NCBI RefSeq assembly: GCF_032108445.1
Contig: NZ_CP134876.1
Span: 1,860,001-1,924,000 of the forward strand
Source of the DNA: Micromonospora halotolerans
GTDB taxonomy: Bacteria; Actinomycetota; Actinomycetes; Mycobacteriales; Micromonosporaceae
DNA length: 64,000 bases
Reading direction: 5' to 3'
Shown: positions 16,510 to 26,875 of the stretch, piece by piece
Position numbering within the stretch: the first letter of the stretch is position 1
Layout: each line of letters starts with the position of its first letter
Made by a program: the position numbers and the translations under genes
The notes under the pieces: model-generated
Told to the model about the DNA's origin: nothing
The model's database searches: none
The model's input: only the letters and a program-made list of their open reading frames with translations

Positions 16510-17235
16510 TCACTGGTAGAACTTGGAGTCCTGCACCCAGTCGATCTTGATGTCCTTGATGTCCGGGTCCTGACCCGTGGCCGCCCAGCCGGGACGGGAA
16601 TCCGACACGAAGGCGAACCGGTCGTTGCCCTGGAAGCCGCCGACGACCGCGGAGAACAGCGCGCTGATGTCGCCGAAGACCAGCGCCAGGATCGCCGCGC
16701 TCGCCGCCATCCCGGCCACGCCGATCGCCTCGGCGATGGGCGCGGTCGGTGGGAACGCCTGGAGGGCGACCGAGGCGATCACCGCGATCAGGATCGGGAT
16801 GAGCGCGTCGACCAGCGCGTTCACCGCGTCGTTGAAGGCGTCCCGGGCGGCGGTGAGGGTGTCCCTGTTGGCGTTGAACGCCTCCGCCAGCGAGTTGATC
16901 TCGGCCCCGAGCTTGCGGAGGAAGAGGTCGAACGCGTCCCGGTCGTCGAAGTCCCACTCGGCGTCCGACGGCGGGACCTGCTCCAGCGCCGCCCCGAACT
17001 GGTCGCCGCCGAGCAGCCGCGCCGCGTCGCCCCACTCCTTGATGGACTTGTTGACCTCGTCGTTGTCGAACGTCTCCAGGTAGGCGATGGCGGCACCCAG
17101 CGCCCCGGCGAAGACCAGCCACATCCAGTTGGCCCGGGCGGCCGGCAGCAGGCCGCGCACCGGCGCCGTCGCGGCGGCGACCGTGTGCGTGCCGGTCACC
17201 GTGCCGGCCGCGTTGGCGATCAGGATCTCCGACAT
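16510..17235 (-). CDS. ESX-linked membrane-helix protein, possible effector
   Basis: A 241-residue protein starting at ATG behind GGGAGGAG. It has one hydrophobic segment at about 38-55, an acidic helical region at about 55-135 with Asn/Ala-rich heptads (NANRDTLTAARDAFNDAVNA), a long hydrophobic block at about 136-196, and a hydrophilic C-terminal tail of about 45 residues ending DWVQDSKFYQ. The layout recalls the CpnT-like protein at 5799-6293: helical domain, membrane-insertion block, short C-terminus. It may be a type VII substrate whose tail is functional. No known toxin motif is visible. Confidence 0.65.
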   Translation of the reverse strand: MSEILIANAAGTVTGTHTVAAATAPVRGLLPAARANWMWLVFAGALGAAIAYLETFDNDEVNKSIKEWGDAARLLGGDQFGAALEQVPPSDAEWDFDDRDAFDLFLRKLGAEINSLAEAFNANRDTLTAARDAFNDAVNALVDALIPILIAVIASVALQAFPPTAPIAEAIGVAGMAASAAILALVFGDISALFSAVVGGFQGNDRFAFVSDSRPGWAATGQDPDIKDIKIDWVQDSKFYQ

Positions 17236-17266
17236 CAGCAGCTCCTCCCGTCGCGCGCCCGGCCGG

Positions 17267-17560
17267 TCACTTGACCACCCACGGCTGGTCGGACTTCTCC
17301 CAGTTCTTGGCGGTCTGCTCCAACTGCTCGGCCGCCTTGTGCAGGTGCTCGATGCCGGTCCTGACGTTCTTCAGGTGACCGTCCACCGAGGCGTTGTGCG
17401 CCTGCACGGTGCCGCCCCCGAAGAGGGTCAGCGCGCCGTCCGGCAGTTTCACGCTCTCCAGCAGCGTCTGCACGTTGCGCAGGTACTGGATCGGGCCGTC
17501 CGGAGCGTCGAGTTTCTTGCTCGCCTTGCGGATCGCGTCGACGTCGACCTTGTTCGCCAC
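17267..17560 (-). CDS. WXG-like helical protein
   Basis: A 97-residue helical protein, GTG start with GGGAGGAG upstream. The central turn FGGGTVQAHN replaces the usual W-x-G, and a C-terminal helix ends KNWEKSDQPWVVK. The length and the two-helix pattern fit the WXG100 superfamily, but the canonical motif is absent, so it is probably a divergent partner of the adjacent membrane-helix protein. It lies between the YbaB-like gene (16 bases) and the 241-residue gene (31 bases), as in the toxin cassette at 5-7 kb. Confidence 0.7.
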   Translation of the reverse strand: MANKVDVDAIRKASKKLDAPDGPIQYLRNVQTLLESVKLPDGALTLFGGGTVQAHNASVDGHLKNVRTGIEHLHKAAEQLEQTAKNWEKSDQPWVVK

Positions 17561-17576
17561 CGCGTCTCCTCCCTGG

Positions 17577-17996
17577 TCAGCGGCGCAGGCCGCGGGTCGG
17601 GTCGGTCAGATCCACGCCGAACTCCCGGAACCAGTCCTCCGGGGTGAGGTTGCCCGCCTGCGCCCGGCGGACCAGCTCCGAGCCGCCGAGCACCTCGGTC
17701 ATCAGCTCCTGCTGCCGCTCGGCGAAGGCCGCGTACGCCGCGTCGATCGCGGCCTGGAGCGACTCGGCCAGGGTGAAGCTGTCCAGCCGCATCGCCCGGG
17801 CGTTGACGTCGATGCCACCGACCTTCATGTCGCCGTCGACCGTCACGCGGACCAGGCCGTCCGGGCTCTCCCCGGTCACCCGCAGCTCGGCGCGCTGCTG
17901 CTGGAACTCCACCAGCCGGCGCTGCTGCTCCTGCGCCTGGCGCAGCAGGTTCTCCACCGCGCCACCGGCGCCGCCGTAACCCCACGGGCTGCTCAC
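17577..17996 (-). CDS. YbaB/EbfC-like protein of ESX locus
   Basis: A 139-residue protein, GTG start. A coiled-coil N-terminus (VENLLRQAQEQQRRLVEFQ) leads into the YbaB core (PDGLVRVTVDGDMKVGGIDV, then RAMRLDSFTLAESL) and a longer helical C-terminus ending in DPTRGLRR. The residues DGLVRVT, RAMRL and LAE are shared with the paralogue at 6619-7044. The general family is a nucleoid-associated DNA binder; here the position beside eccC and a WXG-like gene suggests a secretion-linked role that is not experimentally defined as far as I know. It is 68 bases downstream of the eccC stop. Confidence 0.8.
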   Translation of the reverse strand: MSSPWGYGGAGGAVENLLRQAQEQQRRLVEFQQQRAELRVTGESPDGLVRVTVDGDMKVGGIDVNARAMRLDSFTLAESLQAAIDAAYAAFAERQQELMTEVLGGSELVRRAQAGNLTPEDWFREFGVDLTDPTRGLRR

Positions 17997-18064
17997 GACT
18001 GTCTTCTCCTCAGCTCGACGGTCGGGCCGACGCTACCGGACCCGCTCCTTTGACGTCCGCCCCG

Positions 18065-21000
18065 TCAGACGGGCTCCGTCCAGGCGGTCTGGATGAGCTG
18101 CTGGCCGTCCCGGCGGCGGACCAGGGTGCCCCGGCCCGGCGGTTGCGGACTCGGCCGCAGGTTGCCGAACACGGCACCCTCCTCGCGGCTGCCGGACATC
18201 AGCAGGCCCGGCGAGTCCAGCTCGCGCAGGCGTTGCAGCACCGGCTCGTAGAGGGCGCGGGCCACACCACCCACCCGGCGGGTGATGATCAGGTGCAGGC
18301 CGATGTCCCGCGCCTGCGGCAGCAGCTCGTGCAGGGCGCTGAGCGGGTTGTTGCCGCCGGAGGCGACCAGGTCGTAGTCGTCCACCAGGATGTAGAGCTC
18401 CGGCCCCTTCCACCAGCTCCGGTCGCGCAGCTGCGCGGTGGTCACGTCCGGACCCGGCAGGCGGTTCTGCAGTGCGCTGCGGATCGAACCGAGACCCTGG
18501 CTGAACACCTGGTTGGACGGCGCGTAGTCGAGCAGGTGGTCGCCCTCCACCGCACCCAGCAGGCCACGCCGGTAGTCGGCGATGACCAGCCGGGCCTGCG
18601 CCGGGGTGTACCGCTCGGCGACGCCCCGGGCGATCAGCCGCAGCAGGTTGGTCTTGCCGCACTCGGCGTCGCCGAACACGGTCAGGTGCGGCTCGGTCGT
18701 CAGGTCCAGGTAGACCGGGGCGAGCGCCGACTCGTTGACGCCGATCGGGATGCCCGGTGCCGACCGGTCGACCACCTTCGCCAGCTCGGTGACGGCCAGC
18801 TTGCGCGGCAGCAGCCGCACCTTCGGCGCCGGGCGGCCCGGCCAATTGGCCGCGACGTGCCCGGCCAGGGCCACCGACGCCTCGGTCAGGTCCTCGATGT
18901 CGCGCTTGCCGTCGATCCGCGAGACGCCGGTGAGGAAGTGCAGCTTGTCGCGGGTCAGGCCGCGACCGGGCGTCCCGCCCGGCACGTTCTGCGCGGCCCG
19001 CCGGTCGATCTCCGACTCCGCCGGGTCGCCGAGCCGCAGCTCCAGCTTGGTGCCGAGCAGGTCCCGCATGTTGATCCGGATCTCCGCCCACCGCACGGCG
19101 GTGATCACCACGTGTACGCCGAAACCGAGCCCGCGGTTGGCCAGGTTGGTGATGGTCTGCTCCAGCTCCTCGTACTCCTGGCGCAGCGTGTTCCAGCCGT
19201 CGACCACGAGGAAGACGTCGCCGAACGGGTCGTCGGCGAACTCCCCGGCCGCCCGGCGCCGGCGGTAGCTGGCCACCGAGTCGATGCCGTGCTGGGTGAA
19301 CCGGTTCTCCCGCTCGTCGATGACAGCGACCACCTCGGCCACGGTCCGGCGGACCGCCTCGATGTCCCGCCGCCCGGCCACCCCGGAGGTGTGCGGCAGC
19401 CCGTCCAGGCTGCGCAGCGCGCCACCGCCGAAGTCGAGGCAGAAGAACTGCACCTCGCGCGGGGTGTGGGTGAGCGCCAGCGAGGCCAGCATCGTGCGCA
19501 GCATCGTGCTCTTGCCGCTCAGCGAGGCGCCCACGATCACCACGTTGCCGCCGGCGCCGGCCAGGTCCACCATCATCGGGTCGCGGCGCTGCTCGTACGG
19601 GCGGTCGACGATGCCGACAGGCACGGTGAGCCGGCCCCGCCCCGGCCAGTTCGCGGTGGTCAACCCGAACGTCGGGTGCACGGCCAGCGGGGGCAGCAGC
19701 TCGGCCAGGCTCGGCGGCTCGGCCAGCGGCGGCAGCCAGACCTGGTGCGCCGGGCGGCCCCGCCCCTGGAGCCGGTCGATCAGCACGTCGAGCATGGCCA
19801 CGGCCTTGCCGTCGCCGGTCTGCTCCGGCTCGGGCGCGGTCTCGGCCGGGCTCGGCAGGGCCGGCGCCGGCACGTAGTCGATGCCGTACGGGACGATCCG
19901 GCGCTGCACCTGCGCCCGGGTGGACCGCTGCACCTGCCCCGGCGCCCGGTACGGGCCGGACACGTAGGCGGCCCGGAACCGGAGCATCGTCGTGGTGTCG
20001 GTCTTCAGGTAGCCGTGGCCCGGCGCGTTGGGCAGCTCGTACGCGTCCGGCACGCCCAGCACGATCCGGCTCTCCACCGCCGAGAAGGTCCGCAGACCGA
20101 TCCGGTACGACAGGTGGGTGTCGAGTCCCCGGAGTTTCCCCTCTTCCAGCCGCTGGCTCGCCAGCAGCAGGTGCACGCCGAGCGACCGGCCGAGCCGGCC
20201 GATCATCACGAAGAGGTCGATGAAGTCCGGCTTCGCGGCGAGCAGCTCGGAGAACTCGTCACAGATGATGAGCAGGCTGGGCATCGGCTCCAGCGGCTCG
20301 CCCGCGGCCCGGGCCTTCTCGTAGTCGTAGCGCGAGACGTAGTTGCCGGCCGCGCGCAGCACCTCCTGGCGGCGGTTCATCTCGCCGGCCAGCGCGTCCC
20401 GCATCCGGTCGACCAGCGGCAGCTCGTCGGACAGGTTGGTGATGACCGCGCTGGTGTGCGGCAGCGCGTCCAGCGAGGCGAAGGTGGCGCCACCCTTGAA
20501 GTCGACCAGGACGAAGTTGAGCTCCTCGGACGAGTGCGTCACGGCCAGCGCCGCGACGACCGTACGCAGGAGTTCGCTCTTGCCGGAACCGGTCGCGCCG
20601 ATGACCAGGCCGTGCGGGCCCATGCCCTCGTGCGCGGACTCCTTGAAGTCCAGCTCGACCACGTTGCCGTCCGGCCCCACGCCGAGCGGGATGCGCAGCC
20701 GGTCCCGGTGGCTGCGCGGCCGCCAGGTCTGCTGGGTGTCCACGGTGGCCGCGTCGCCCACGCCGAGCAGGTCCGGCAGCTCCATGCTGCGGGCCAGCGG
20801 CTCCTCGGTGCTGGCGCCCTGCTGCTGGGAGAGCCGGTAGGGGGCGATCTGCCGGGCCAGCCCCTCGGCGGCCGCCATGGTGAGCCGGTCCGGCCGGCCC
20901 AGCCGGGAGGTGGCCGTGCCGCGGACCAGGTCCAGCCCGCTGCCGTTGCCGGTGTCCAGGCAGAGCAGCCAGCGGCCCGCGTCGCGCGGCACCGTGCCGG

Positions 21001-22030
21001 AGAGGTCGATCACCGTGGCGCCGAGCAGGCCCGGCCCCATCAGCGCGCAGGTCGGCGAGACCTCGCCGCCGTCGAGCACCACCACGAGGTGCGGCGCCGT
21101 GGTGAGCGGCTTCGCCTCCGGGGCGAACCGGGGCCGGCCGCCCAGCTCGTTGGCGAGCGCCGCCTCCGCCTCGGCCAGGCTGGCGAAGACCATCCGCCGC
21201 GCGCCGGCCGCGTCCGTACGCCCCGGGTGCTGGGCGTGCGGCAGCCACTTCACCCAGTCCCACGCCGGCTGCCGGTCGGGCGCGGCCACCACGGCCACCA
21301 GGAGGTCGTCCGGCGCGTGGAAGGTGACCAGCTGGGCCAGCGCGGCCCGGGTCAGGTCCAGCACCGGCTCCCGGTCGCCGCGCAACGCGATCCGGCTGAA
21401 CGCGCGCAGCGACAGCGCGGTGGGCAGGTCGGGCACGCTGGAATGGGCCCGCACGAACCGGCGCAGCGCGATCGCGCTCATCGGCTCCAGGTCCTCCACC
21501 GGCTTGGTCTCCGGCGGCACGATCTCCACGGCCAGCCGCTGCGGGCCGAGCGCGATCCGCACCTCGCCGAAGTCGTCCTCGGTGATCCGCCGTTCCCACA
21601 GCCGGCGCGAGGCGGCGACCGACCAGAGCGCGTCCGGCTCCGGGTGCCGCCACGTCATCGCGGCGCGCTGCTGCTCGGCGGCACGCCGGGTGCGCTTGCG
21701 CATCTGGGCCAGGTAGCGCATGTAGTCGCGCCGCTGGGCGTTCAGCTCGGCCTTGTCGTTGCCGCCGTTGCCGAGCGTGCCGACCGCCATGCCCAGCATC
21801 GACACGCCGAACAGGCCGCCGGCCACGTACGTCATCATGCCGCCGCCGCGGCCGGCGTAGAGGAAGGCCATCGCGCCGACGCCGCAGAGCATCGGCAGGA
21901 TCATCAGCACCTGACCCATGCCCTTGGCCTGCGGCTCCGGCAGCTCGGGCGGGGACTCCAGCAGCACCTCCCCGCGCGGCAGCGCGGGCCCCGGTTGACG
22001 CGGAAGCCGGCGGAACACCACCGTGCTCAC
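18065..22030 (-). CDS. eccC: type VII secretion ATPase EccC (EccCa-EccCb fused)
   Basis: A 1321-residue FtsK/SpoIIIE-type motor, the coupling ATPase of the ESX system. Two N-terminal membrane helices lie at about 40-85. Three ATPase domains follow, with Walker A at about residues 473-481 (GATGSGKSE), 830-838 (GASLSGKST) and 1117-1125 (GDAECGKTN). Walker B in domain 1 reads FVLVDFKGG. It recognises WXG100 substrates through the third domain in known systems. The start is GTG ([10 protein letters not shown]) behind GAGGAG; the open frame continues about 800 bases further upstream without coding character. It is divergent from eccD. Confidence 0.96.
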   Translation of the reverse strand: MSTVVFRRLPRQPGPALPRGEVLLESPPELPEPQAKGMGQVLMILPMLCGVGAMAFLYAGRGGGMMTYVAGGLFGVSMLGMAVGTLGNGGNDKAELNAQRRDYMRYLAQMRKRTRRAAEQQRAAMTWRHPEPDALWSVAASRRLWERRITEDDFGEVRIALGPQRLAVEIVPPETKPVEDLEPMSAIALRRFVRAHSSVPDLPTALSLRAFSRIALRGDREPVLDLTRAALAQLVTFHAPDDLLVAVVAAPDRQPAWDWVKWLPHAQHPGRTDAAGARRMVFASLAEAEAALANELGGRPRFAPEAKPLTTAPHLVVVLDGGEVSPTCALMGPGLLGATVIDLSGTVPRDAGRWLLCLDTGNGSGLDLVRGTATSRLGRPDRLTMAAAEGLARQIAPYRLSQQQGASTEEPLARSMELPDLLGVGDAATVDTQQTWRPRSHRDRLRIPLGVGPDGNVVELDFKESAHEGMGPHGLVIGATGSGKSELLRTVVAALAVTHSSEELNFVLVDFKGGATFASLDALPHTSAVITNLSDELPLVDRMRDALAGEMNRRQEVLRAAGNYVSRYDYEKARAAGEPLEPMPSLLIICDEFSELLAAKPDFIDLFVMIGRLGRSLGVHLLLASQRLEEGKLRGLDTHLSYRIGLRTFSAVESRIVLGVPDAYELPNAPGHGYLKTDTTTMLRFRAAYVSGPYRAPGQVQRSTRAQVQRRIVPYGIDYVPAPALPSPAETAPEPEQTGDGKAVAMLDVLIDRLQGRGRPAHQVWLPPLAEPPSLAELLPPLAVHPTFGLTTANWPGRGRLTVPVGIVDRPYEQRRDPMMVDLAGAGGNVVIVGASLSGKSTMLRTMLASLALTHTPREVQFFCLDFGGGALRSLDGLPHTSGVAGRRDIEAVRRTVAEVVAVIDERENRFTQHGIDSVASYRRRRAAGEFADDPFGDVFLVVDGWNTLRQEYEELEQTITNLANRGLGFGVHVVITAVRWAEIRINMRDLLGTKLELRLGDPAESEIDRRAAQNVPGGTPGRGLTRDKLHFLTGVSRIDGKRDIEDLTEASVALAGHVAANWPGRPAPKVRLLPRKLAVTELAKVVDRSAPGIPIGVNESALAPVYLDLTTEPHLTVFGDAECGKTNLLRLIARGVAERYTPAQARLVIADYRRGLLGAVEGDHLLDYAPSNQVFSQGLGSIRSALQNRLPGPDVTTAQLRDRSWWKGPELYILVDDYDLVASGGNNPLSALHELLPQARDIGLHLIITRRVGGVARALYEPVLQRLRELDSPGLLMSGSREEGAVFGNLRPSPQPPGRGTLVRRRDGQQLIQTAWTEPV

Positions 22031-22201
22031 GGCTGTCTCCTCCCCAGAAGCGGCCCTGCTCGTCATCGGCCGACGCACCCGAGTCGTCGGGTGGGCAACC
22101 TGTGCGACCGCCATCGTAGGTAATCTCCCGGAGGCGCCGTGGACCCACGGGGGCGGCGCGGGCGGCCGAGGTGGATCGTAGGCGAGCACGAGGAGGCCAC
22201 T

Positions 22202-23599
22202 GTGGCGACGAAAACGGCGACCGGCGGACTGAGCCGGATCACCATCGTGGCGCCGCGGACCAGGATGGATCTGGCGTTGCCGTCCGACGTGCCGCTGGCC
22301 GACCTGCTGCCGACGCTGCTGCGTTACGCCGGCGAGGATCTCGCCGACGAGGGCGTGCGGCACGGCGGCTGGAGCCTGTCCCGGCTCGGCGGTCAGCCGC
22401 TCGACGGCGGCCGCACCGCCGCGCAGCTCGGCGTCCGCGACGGCGAGGTCCTCTACTTCAACCCGCGGGCCGCCGCCGCGCCCGAGATCGTCTTCGACGA
22501 CGTGGTGGACGCGGTCGCCACGTCGACCAACCAGCGGGCCGGCGCCTGGCAGGTCGGCACCACCCGGGCGTTCTCGGTGCTCTTCGCCGGTGCGGCGCTG
22601 GCGGCCGGCGCGGCGTTCACGCTGTTCGCCGGGCCGCCCCAGCTGCCCGGTGCGCTCGCCGCGCTGGTGGTCGCGGTCGCATTGCTGATCAGCGCCGCGG
22701 TGCTGTCCCGGGCGGCCGGCGACAGCCGCACCGGCGCCGTGCTGGCCACGGGCGGCCTCGGCTACGCCGCGATCGGCGGCCTGCTGGTGCTCGCCGGCGA
22801 CCGGCGGCTCTCCGAGCTGGCCAGCCCGCACGTGCTGCTCGCCGCGACCGCGGTCGTGCTCTTCGGCGCGGTCGCCGCGCTGGCCGTCGGGGACCGCCTG
22901 CCGCTCTTCCTCGGCGCGGTCGGGGTGGGCGTGGCGGTCGGCTTCGGCGCGGCGCTCTGCCTGGCGTTCGACATCGGGGCGGCGGCCGCCGCCGCGGTGG
23001 TGGCGACGGTGGCGTTCGGCGCCCTGCCGGCGCTGCCCATGATCTCCTACCGGCTGGCCCGGTTGCCGGTGCCGTCGATCCCGACGGGTCCGGACGACCT
23101 GAAGAGCGACACCGAGTCGGTGGACGGCCCGCAGGTGCTGCGCAACAGCGAGCGCGCCGACGCGTACCTCACCGGCCTGCTGTGGACGGTGTCGGTGCTG
23201 GTGCTCGGCGGCGAGGTGGTGCTCGCCGACAACGGCCGGTTGCCGGCCGTGCTGCTCTGCCTGGTGCTGGCCCTGCTGGCGCTGCTGCGGGCCCGCCCGT
23301 TCCTGGGCCGCGGCCAGCGCACCCCGGTGCTCCTCGCCGGCACCCTCGGTCTGGGGCTGGCGGCCGCGGCCACCTTCGGCGCGAACCCGCTGCCGGTCCG
23401 GCTCGGGCTGATCCTGGGCGGCCTGCTGGTGGTCGCCGTGATCAGCCTGATCTACGGGCTCACCGTGGCGGGCAAGCGGATCTCGCCGGTCTGGGGCCGC
23501 ACCCTCGACATCGTCGAGATCCTGCTGATCGTCGCCCTGGTGCCGCTGGCCGTCTGGGTGTGCGGCCTCTACGGCTGGATCGTCAACCTTCGGCCGTGA
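22202..23599 (+). CDS. eccD: type VII secretion membrane protein EccD
   Basis: A 465-residue protein. An N-terminal ubiquitin-like domain spans about 10-95 ([18 protein letters not shown], then [10 protein letters not shown]) and about eleven membrane helices follow from about 125 to the end. EccD forms the central ring of the ESX inner-membrane complex. The GTG start at 22202 is set by GAGGAGGCC just upstream; an ATG-less extension to 22139 is open but unlikely. Its last 17 bases overlap the end of eccE on the opposite strand. Confidence 0.95.
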   Translation: MATKTATGGLSRITIVAPRTRMDLALPSDVPLADLLPTLLRYAGEDLADEGVRHGGWSLSRLGGQPLDGGRTAAQLGVRDGEVLYFNPRAAAAPEIVFDDVVDAVATSTNQRAGAWQVGTTRAFSVLFAGAALAAGAAFTLFAGPPQLPGALAALVVAVALLISAAVLSRAAGDSRTGAVLATGGLGYAAIGGLLVLAGDRRLSELASPHVLLAATAVVLFGAVAALAVGDRLPLFLGAVGVGVAVGFGAALCLAFDIGAAAAAAVVATVAFGALPALPMISYRLARLPVPSIPTGPDDLKSDTESVDGPQVLRNSERADAYLTGLLWTVSVLVLGGEVVLADNGRLPAVLLCLVLALLALLRARPFLGRGQRTPVLLAGTLGLGLAAAATFGANPLPVRLGLILGGLLVVAVISLIYGLTVAGKRISPVWGRTLDIVEILLIVALVPLAVWVCGLYGWIVNLRP

Positions 23600-24755
23600 C
23601 CGTGCCCATCGCGGTGCCCACCGGCGCGGTCGCGTAGACCGCCGGGCCGTGCTGGCCGTCCAGCGGGCGGGCCGGCACGCCGGAGCGGCGGGCCACCTCC
23701 CGGACCGCCTTCACGAGCGCCTCGGCGTGACCGTCCATGGCCGCCACCCGCAGCAGCGGCGGGAGCTGCCGGCCGCCGGGGAGCACCACGGCCGCGACGG
23801 TGTGCGAGGGGGCGGAGGTGGCGGTCACCGCGTCCACCAGCGCGCCCAGCGAGCCGTTGGGGCGGACCCGCAGCGCCAGGCAGCGCTGGGTCCAGCCGCC
23901 GCCGCGCAGGCTCTCCCAACTCTCCACCGGGGACTCGGGGGCCAGGTCGAGGCCGGCGCCGGAGACCACCGCGGCGTGCAGCTCGTCCCGGCCGAGCACC
24001 CGGTGACCGAGACCGGCGGCGTTGAGCGCCTTGCCGAGCCGGCCGATGCCGGCTGCGACCGTGCGGTGCACGCCGTGCATGCCGCCGCCCCGGCTCACCG
24101 TCTCGGCGCGCGCGTCGGCGACCGACAGGCGCAGCGCCACCCAGACCGTCCGGTGCGCCGCCGGGGGCGCGCCCGGAGCCGGGTACCAGACCAGGGTGTG
24201 CGAGACGACCTGGGTCTGGGTGACCGGCCCGGAGAAGTCGGCGAGCACCGCGAGCGCCCGGTCCACCACGCCCGCCTCGATCGACCCGGCCGGTGAGCCG
24301 GGCCGGCCGGTGAGCGCGACGGCGGCGAACCAGCCCCGGTCGTCCTGCCCGATGCCGAGCCGGGTGCCGCGCTCGGTCAGCTCGACGACGGACAGGTCCG
24401 GGGCGAGCGCGGCCAGCCGCGCGTCGCCGGCCGGCGCGGCGCCGCGGGCCCGGTCACGGCGGCGGCGCAGCCGGCGGCGGAGCATGAGGTCCTCGTACCA
24501 CCAGCGGCCACCGCGCCGGGCGAAGGCGGCCACCACGGCCAGCAGCGCCAGCGCGCCGACGGTGGCGAGCAGCCAGGTCGGGCCGCCGGTGGCGAACCAG
24601 ACGGCGAGCGCGGCGCACTCCAGCACCACGAGCTGGCCGACGACGACCGGGCCGAGCCGGCCGCGCCGGCGCCGGTCGGCCGGGGTGACCGGTCGGTCCG
24701 CCGGCACGGCGGGGACGGTGGCCGTACGACCGGGTGGCGCCTGGACCTGGGTCAT
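23583..24755 (-). CDS. eccE: type VII secretion protein EccE
   Basis: A 390-residue protein with two N-terminal membrane helices (about 34-80) and a cytoplasmic domain rich in Arg ([12 protein letters not shown]). EccE is a peripheral component of the ESX membrane complex. Identity is supported by locus context, by the two-helix N-terminus and by the motifs [11 protein letters not shown] and [11 protein letters not shown] common in the family. The gene is convergent with eccD and overlaps it by 17 bases. It diverges from eccB across 164 bases. Confidence 0.88.
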   Translation of the reverse strand: MTQVQAPPGRTATVPAVPADRPVTPADRRRRGRLGPVVVGQLVVLECAALAVWFATGGPTWLLATVGALALLAVVAAFARRGGRWWYEDLMLRRRLRRRRDRARGAAPAGDARLAALAPDLSVVELTERGTRLGIGQDDRGWFAAVALTGRPGSPAGSIEAGVVDRALAVLADFSGPVTQTQVVSHTLVWYPAPGAPPAAHRTVWVALRLSVADARAETVSRGGGMHGVHRTVAAGIGRLGKALNAAGLGHRVLGRDELHAAVVSGAGLDLAPESPVESWESLRGGGWTQRCLALRVRPNGSLGALVDAVTATSAPSHTVAAVVLPGGRQLPPLLRVAAMDGHAEALVKAVREVARRSGVPARPLDGQHGPAVYATAPVGTAMGTVTAEG

Positions 24756-24919
24756 CGGTGAGGGTCCCTTCTGGACATCCTGGGCATCCGCCGGTGCGGT
24801 GCGTCGCCGGGTGGCGGGCGGGGTCCCGGTGAACCGTCGACGGCCCCTTATCGTAGGGAAGCCCGCGGCGGAGTTCGGACCTGATCGCCGCGCGGACCCA
24901 CCCCTGCCGGAGGTTAGTC

Positions 24920-26386
24920 ATGCGGACCCGCCGCGATCAGGTGCAGGCGTACCGCTTCGTCACCCGCCGGATCGTCTCGGCGCTGCTCTCCGGCGACCCG
25001 GAGACCAACGACCTGCCGATGCGGCGGCTCGGCATGGCGGTATTCGGCAGCGTCATCGCGGCCGCCGTCGTGCTGGGCGGCGCGGGGGCGTACGGGCAGT
25101 TCACCAGCAACTCCGCCCCGCTGGAGCCGAACACGCTGGTGATCGAGCGGGAGACCGGGGCGACCTACGTCTTCACCGACGACAAGGTGCTGCACCCGAC
25201 GCTCAACTACGCCTCGGCCCGGCTCATCCTCAACGACGCCGGCGCGCCGGTCCGCACCATGTCCCAGGCCTCGATCAAGGATCGGCCACGGGGCCGGGCG
25301 GTCGGCATCGTGGGCGCCCCGGACGCCGTGCCGGACCGGAAGTCGCTGGTCGGCCTCCCCTGGTCGGTGTGCGACGTGCCCGACGCGAACGACCCGCAGC
25401 GCTCCACCACCCGGCTGGTGATCGACCGGCCGCTGCCCGGCGGCACCCCGCTCACCGACCGGGCGGTCCTGGTCAAGCTGAACGACGCGCGCTACCTGCT
25501 GACCGGCGGCGCGCGGCTGCGGGTGGTCGGCGACGAGCAGGCGCTGGTGGCGTTGAAGATGGCGGGGGCGACCACCCTCACGGTCGGGCAGCAGTTGCTC
25601 AACGCCGTGCCGGTCGGCCCGGCGCTGCGCAAGCCGACCATCGACGGGGAGGGCAACCCCAGCGGGCTGACCGTCGGCGACCGTCCGGCCCGGGTCGGCC
25701 AGGTCTACCGGGCCGCCGGCCAGTACTACGTGCTGGCCAAGCAGGGCCTGGTGGCGATCCGCGAGGTGACGGCCCTGCTGCTGCTCGGCGGCGGCGGCCA
25801 GGTCACCGACATCACGCCGGACCAGGCCGGCCAGCTTCTCACCGACCAGCGGCTGGAGGCCGAGGGCCTGCCGGACCGGCTGCCCACCCTGCACGAGGTC
25901 CGCGCCGGGCGGACGGTGCTCTGTGCCACGTACCGCCCCGGGCCGGCCGGCCAGCCGACCACCACCCTGGAGGTCTTCGACCAGCCGCCGGCCGAGCTGA
26001 CGGTGTCGACCGGGGTGGCGGCGCGGCAGAGCGACCGGGACGCGGTGCGGACCGCCGAGAGCGTGCTGCTGCCCGGCGGCAAGGGCGTGCTGGTGCAGGC
26101 CACCGCCGGGGAGACCGGCAAGGCCGCGGCCGGCACGACCGTCTACCTGATCACCCCGCAGGGCGTCCGTTACCCGCTCGGCACCGCCTCCGGCGACGCG
26201 AAGAGCGCCCTGGGGTACGGCGACGTGACGCCGCTCGCGGTGCCCGCGTCCCTGCTGGCCCTGGTGCCGACCGGGCCGACCCTGGAGCGCGAGGACGCGA
26301 TGAACCAGTTCGATCCGGGCGCGGTGTCGAGCGGCGGCGCGACCTCCGGGCCGGACGACGACGTGGCCCCTGCGCAGGGCGGATGA
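24920..26386 (+). CDS. eccB: type VII secretion protein EccB
   Basis: A 488-residue protein. The N-terminus is the family hallmark (RTRRDQVQAYRFVTRRIVSAL, residues about 2-22). One membrane helix lies at about 38-60, and a large extracytoplasmic domain follows with a probable disulfide pair (WSVCDVP and TVLCATYRP). EccB occupies the periplasmic side of the ESX complex. An Asp/Gly-rich tail ends the protein. The start is ATG behind GGAGG. It is followed by the helical pair at 26504-28139 on the same strand. Confidence 0.95.
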   Translation: MRTRRDQVQAYRFVTRRIVSALLSGDPETNDLPMRRLGMAVFGSVIAAAVVLGGAGAYGQFTSNSAPLEPNTLVIERETGATYVFTDDKVLHPTLNYASARLILNDAGAPVRTMSQASIKDRPRGRAVGIVGAPDAVPDRKSLVGLPWSVCDVPDANDPQRSTTRLVIDRPLPGGTPLTDRAVLVKLNDARYLLTGGARLRVVGDEQALVALKMAGATTLTVGQQLLNAVPVGPALRKPTIDGEGNPSGLTVGDRPARVGQVYRAAGQYYVLAKQGLVAIREVTALLLLGGGGQVTDITPDQAGQLLTDQRLEAEGLPDRLPTLHEVRAGRTVLCATYRPGPAGQPTTTLEVFDQPPAELTVSTGVAARQSDRDAVRTAESVLLPGGKGVLVQATAGETGKAAAGTTVYLITPQGVRYPLGTASGDAKSALGYGDVTPLAVPASLLALVPTGPTLEREDAMNQFDPGAVSSGGATSGPDDDVAPAQGG

Positions 26387-26503
26387 CCGCGACGGACACG
26401 GTCCGAAGTGGATAGGGCCGGACGACGGGTCGCCCCGGCTGGCCCGGGTCGACTAACCTGAACGTGGCCAACGGTTCTCGACGATGACTACGGGGATGCA
26501 GCC

Positions 26504-26875
26504 ATGACCGGGCGCACGACAGTGGACGTACTGTCCTTGGAGGACTTCCACCAGCGGCTCGAGCGCCGGCTGAGCGAGGCGGAGTCGGTGTTGAAGAAGC
26601 TCAACACCGAGATGCAGTGCCGGCCGCCGGCACTCGGCACGTTCACCGACGCCACCGACAACTCCCGTCGCTACTCCGAGACGCACCAGAGCTACGCCAA
26701 CCACGTCGAGCGGTTGCGACGGGCGATCGTGGCCGCCCAGAAGGCCACCAGGACCATCATGACCAACTACCGGACGGCCGAGGCACGCAACGCCGCCGCC
26801 GCGGCCGACATCGTCGCCGCTCTCTCCGGGCTGACCGAGGCGATGAAGCCGAAGGGAGAGGATCCGCGTGTCTGA
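26504..26875 (+). CDS. small helical ESX-associated protein
   Basis: A 123-residue hydrophilic, almost entirely helical protein with long heptad-like stretches (FHQRLERRLSEAESVLKKLN, then YANHVERLRRAIVAAQKA). No W-x-G is present and no family is recognised. Its end overlaps the next gene by eight bases (GTGTCTGA), so the two are coupled. By position, directly after eccB, it is likely the partner of the larger helical protein that follows, in the manner of two-protein ESX substrates. Confidence 0.7.
   Translation: MTGRTTVDVLSLEDFHQRLERRLSEAESVLKKLNTEMQCRPPALGTFTDATDNSRRYSETHQSYANHVERLRRAIVAAQKATRTIMTNYRTAEARNAAAAADIVAALSGLTEAMKPKGEDPRV

Noticed and set aside
18050..22123. Very long open frame antisense to eccC.
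   Set aside because: High-G+C coding DNA leaves the antisense frame open. Its translation is Arg/Gly/His/Pro-rich without domains, while the minus strand clearly encodes EccC.
22031..22831. Upstream extension of eccC.
   Set aside because: The frame stays open past the start, but EccC homologues begin at [13 protein letters not shown] sequence and a ribosome-binding site precedes GTG 22030; the extension overlaps divergent eccD.
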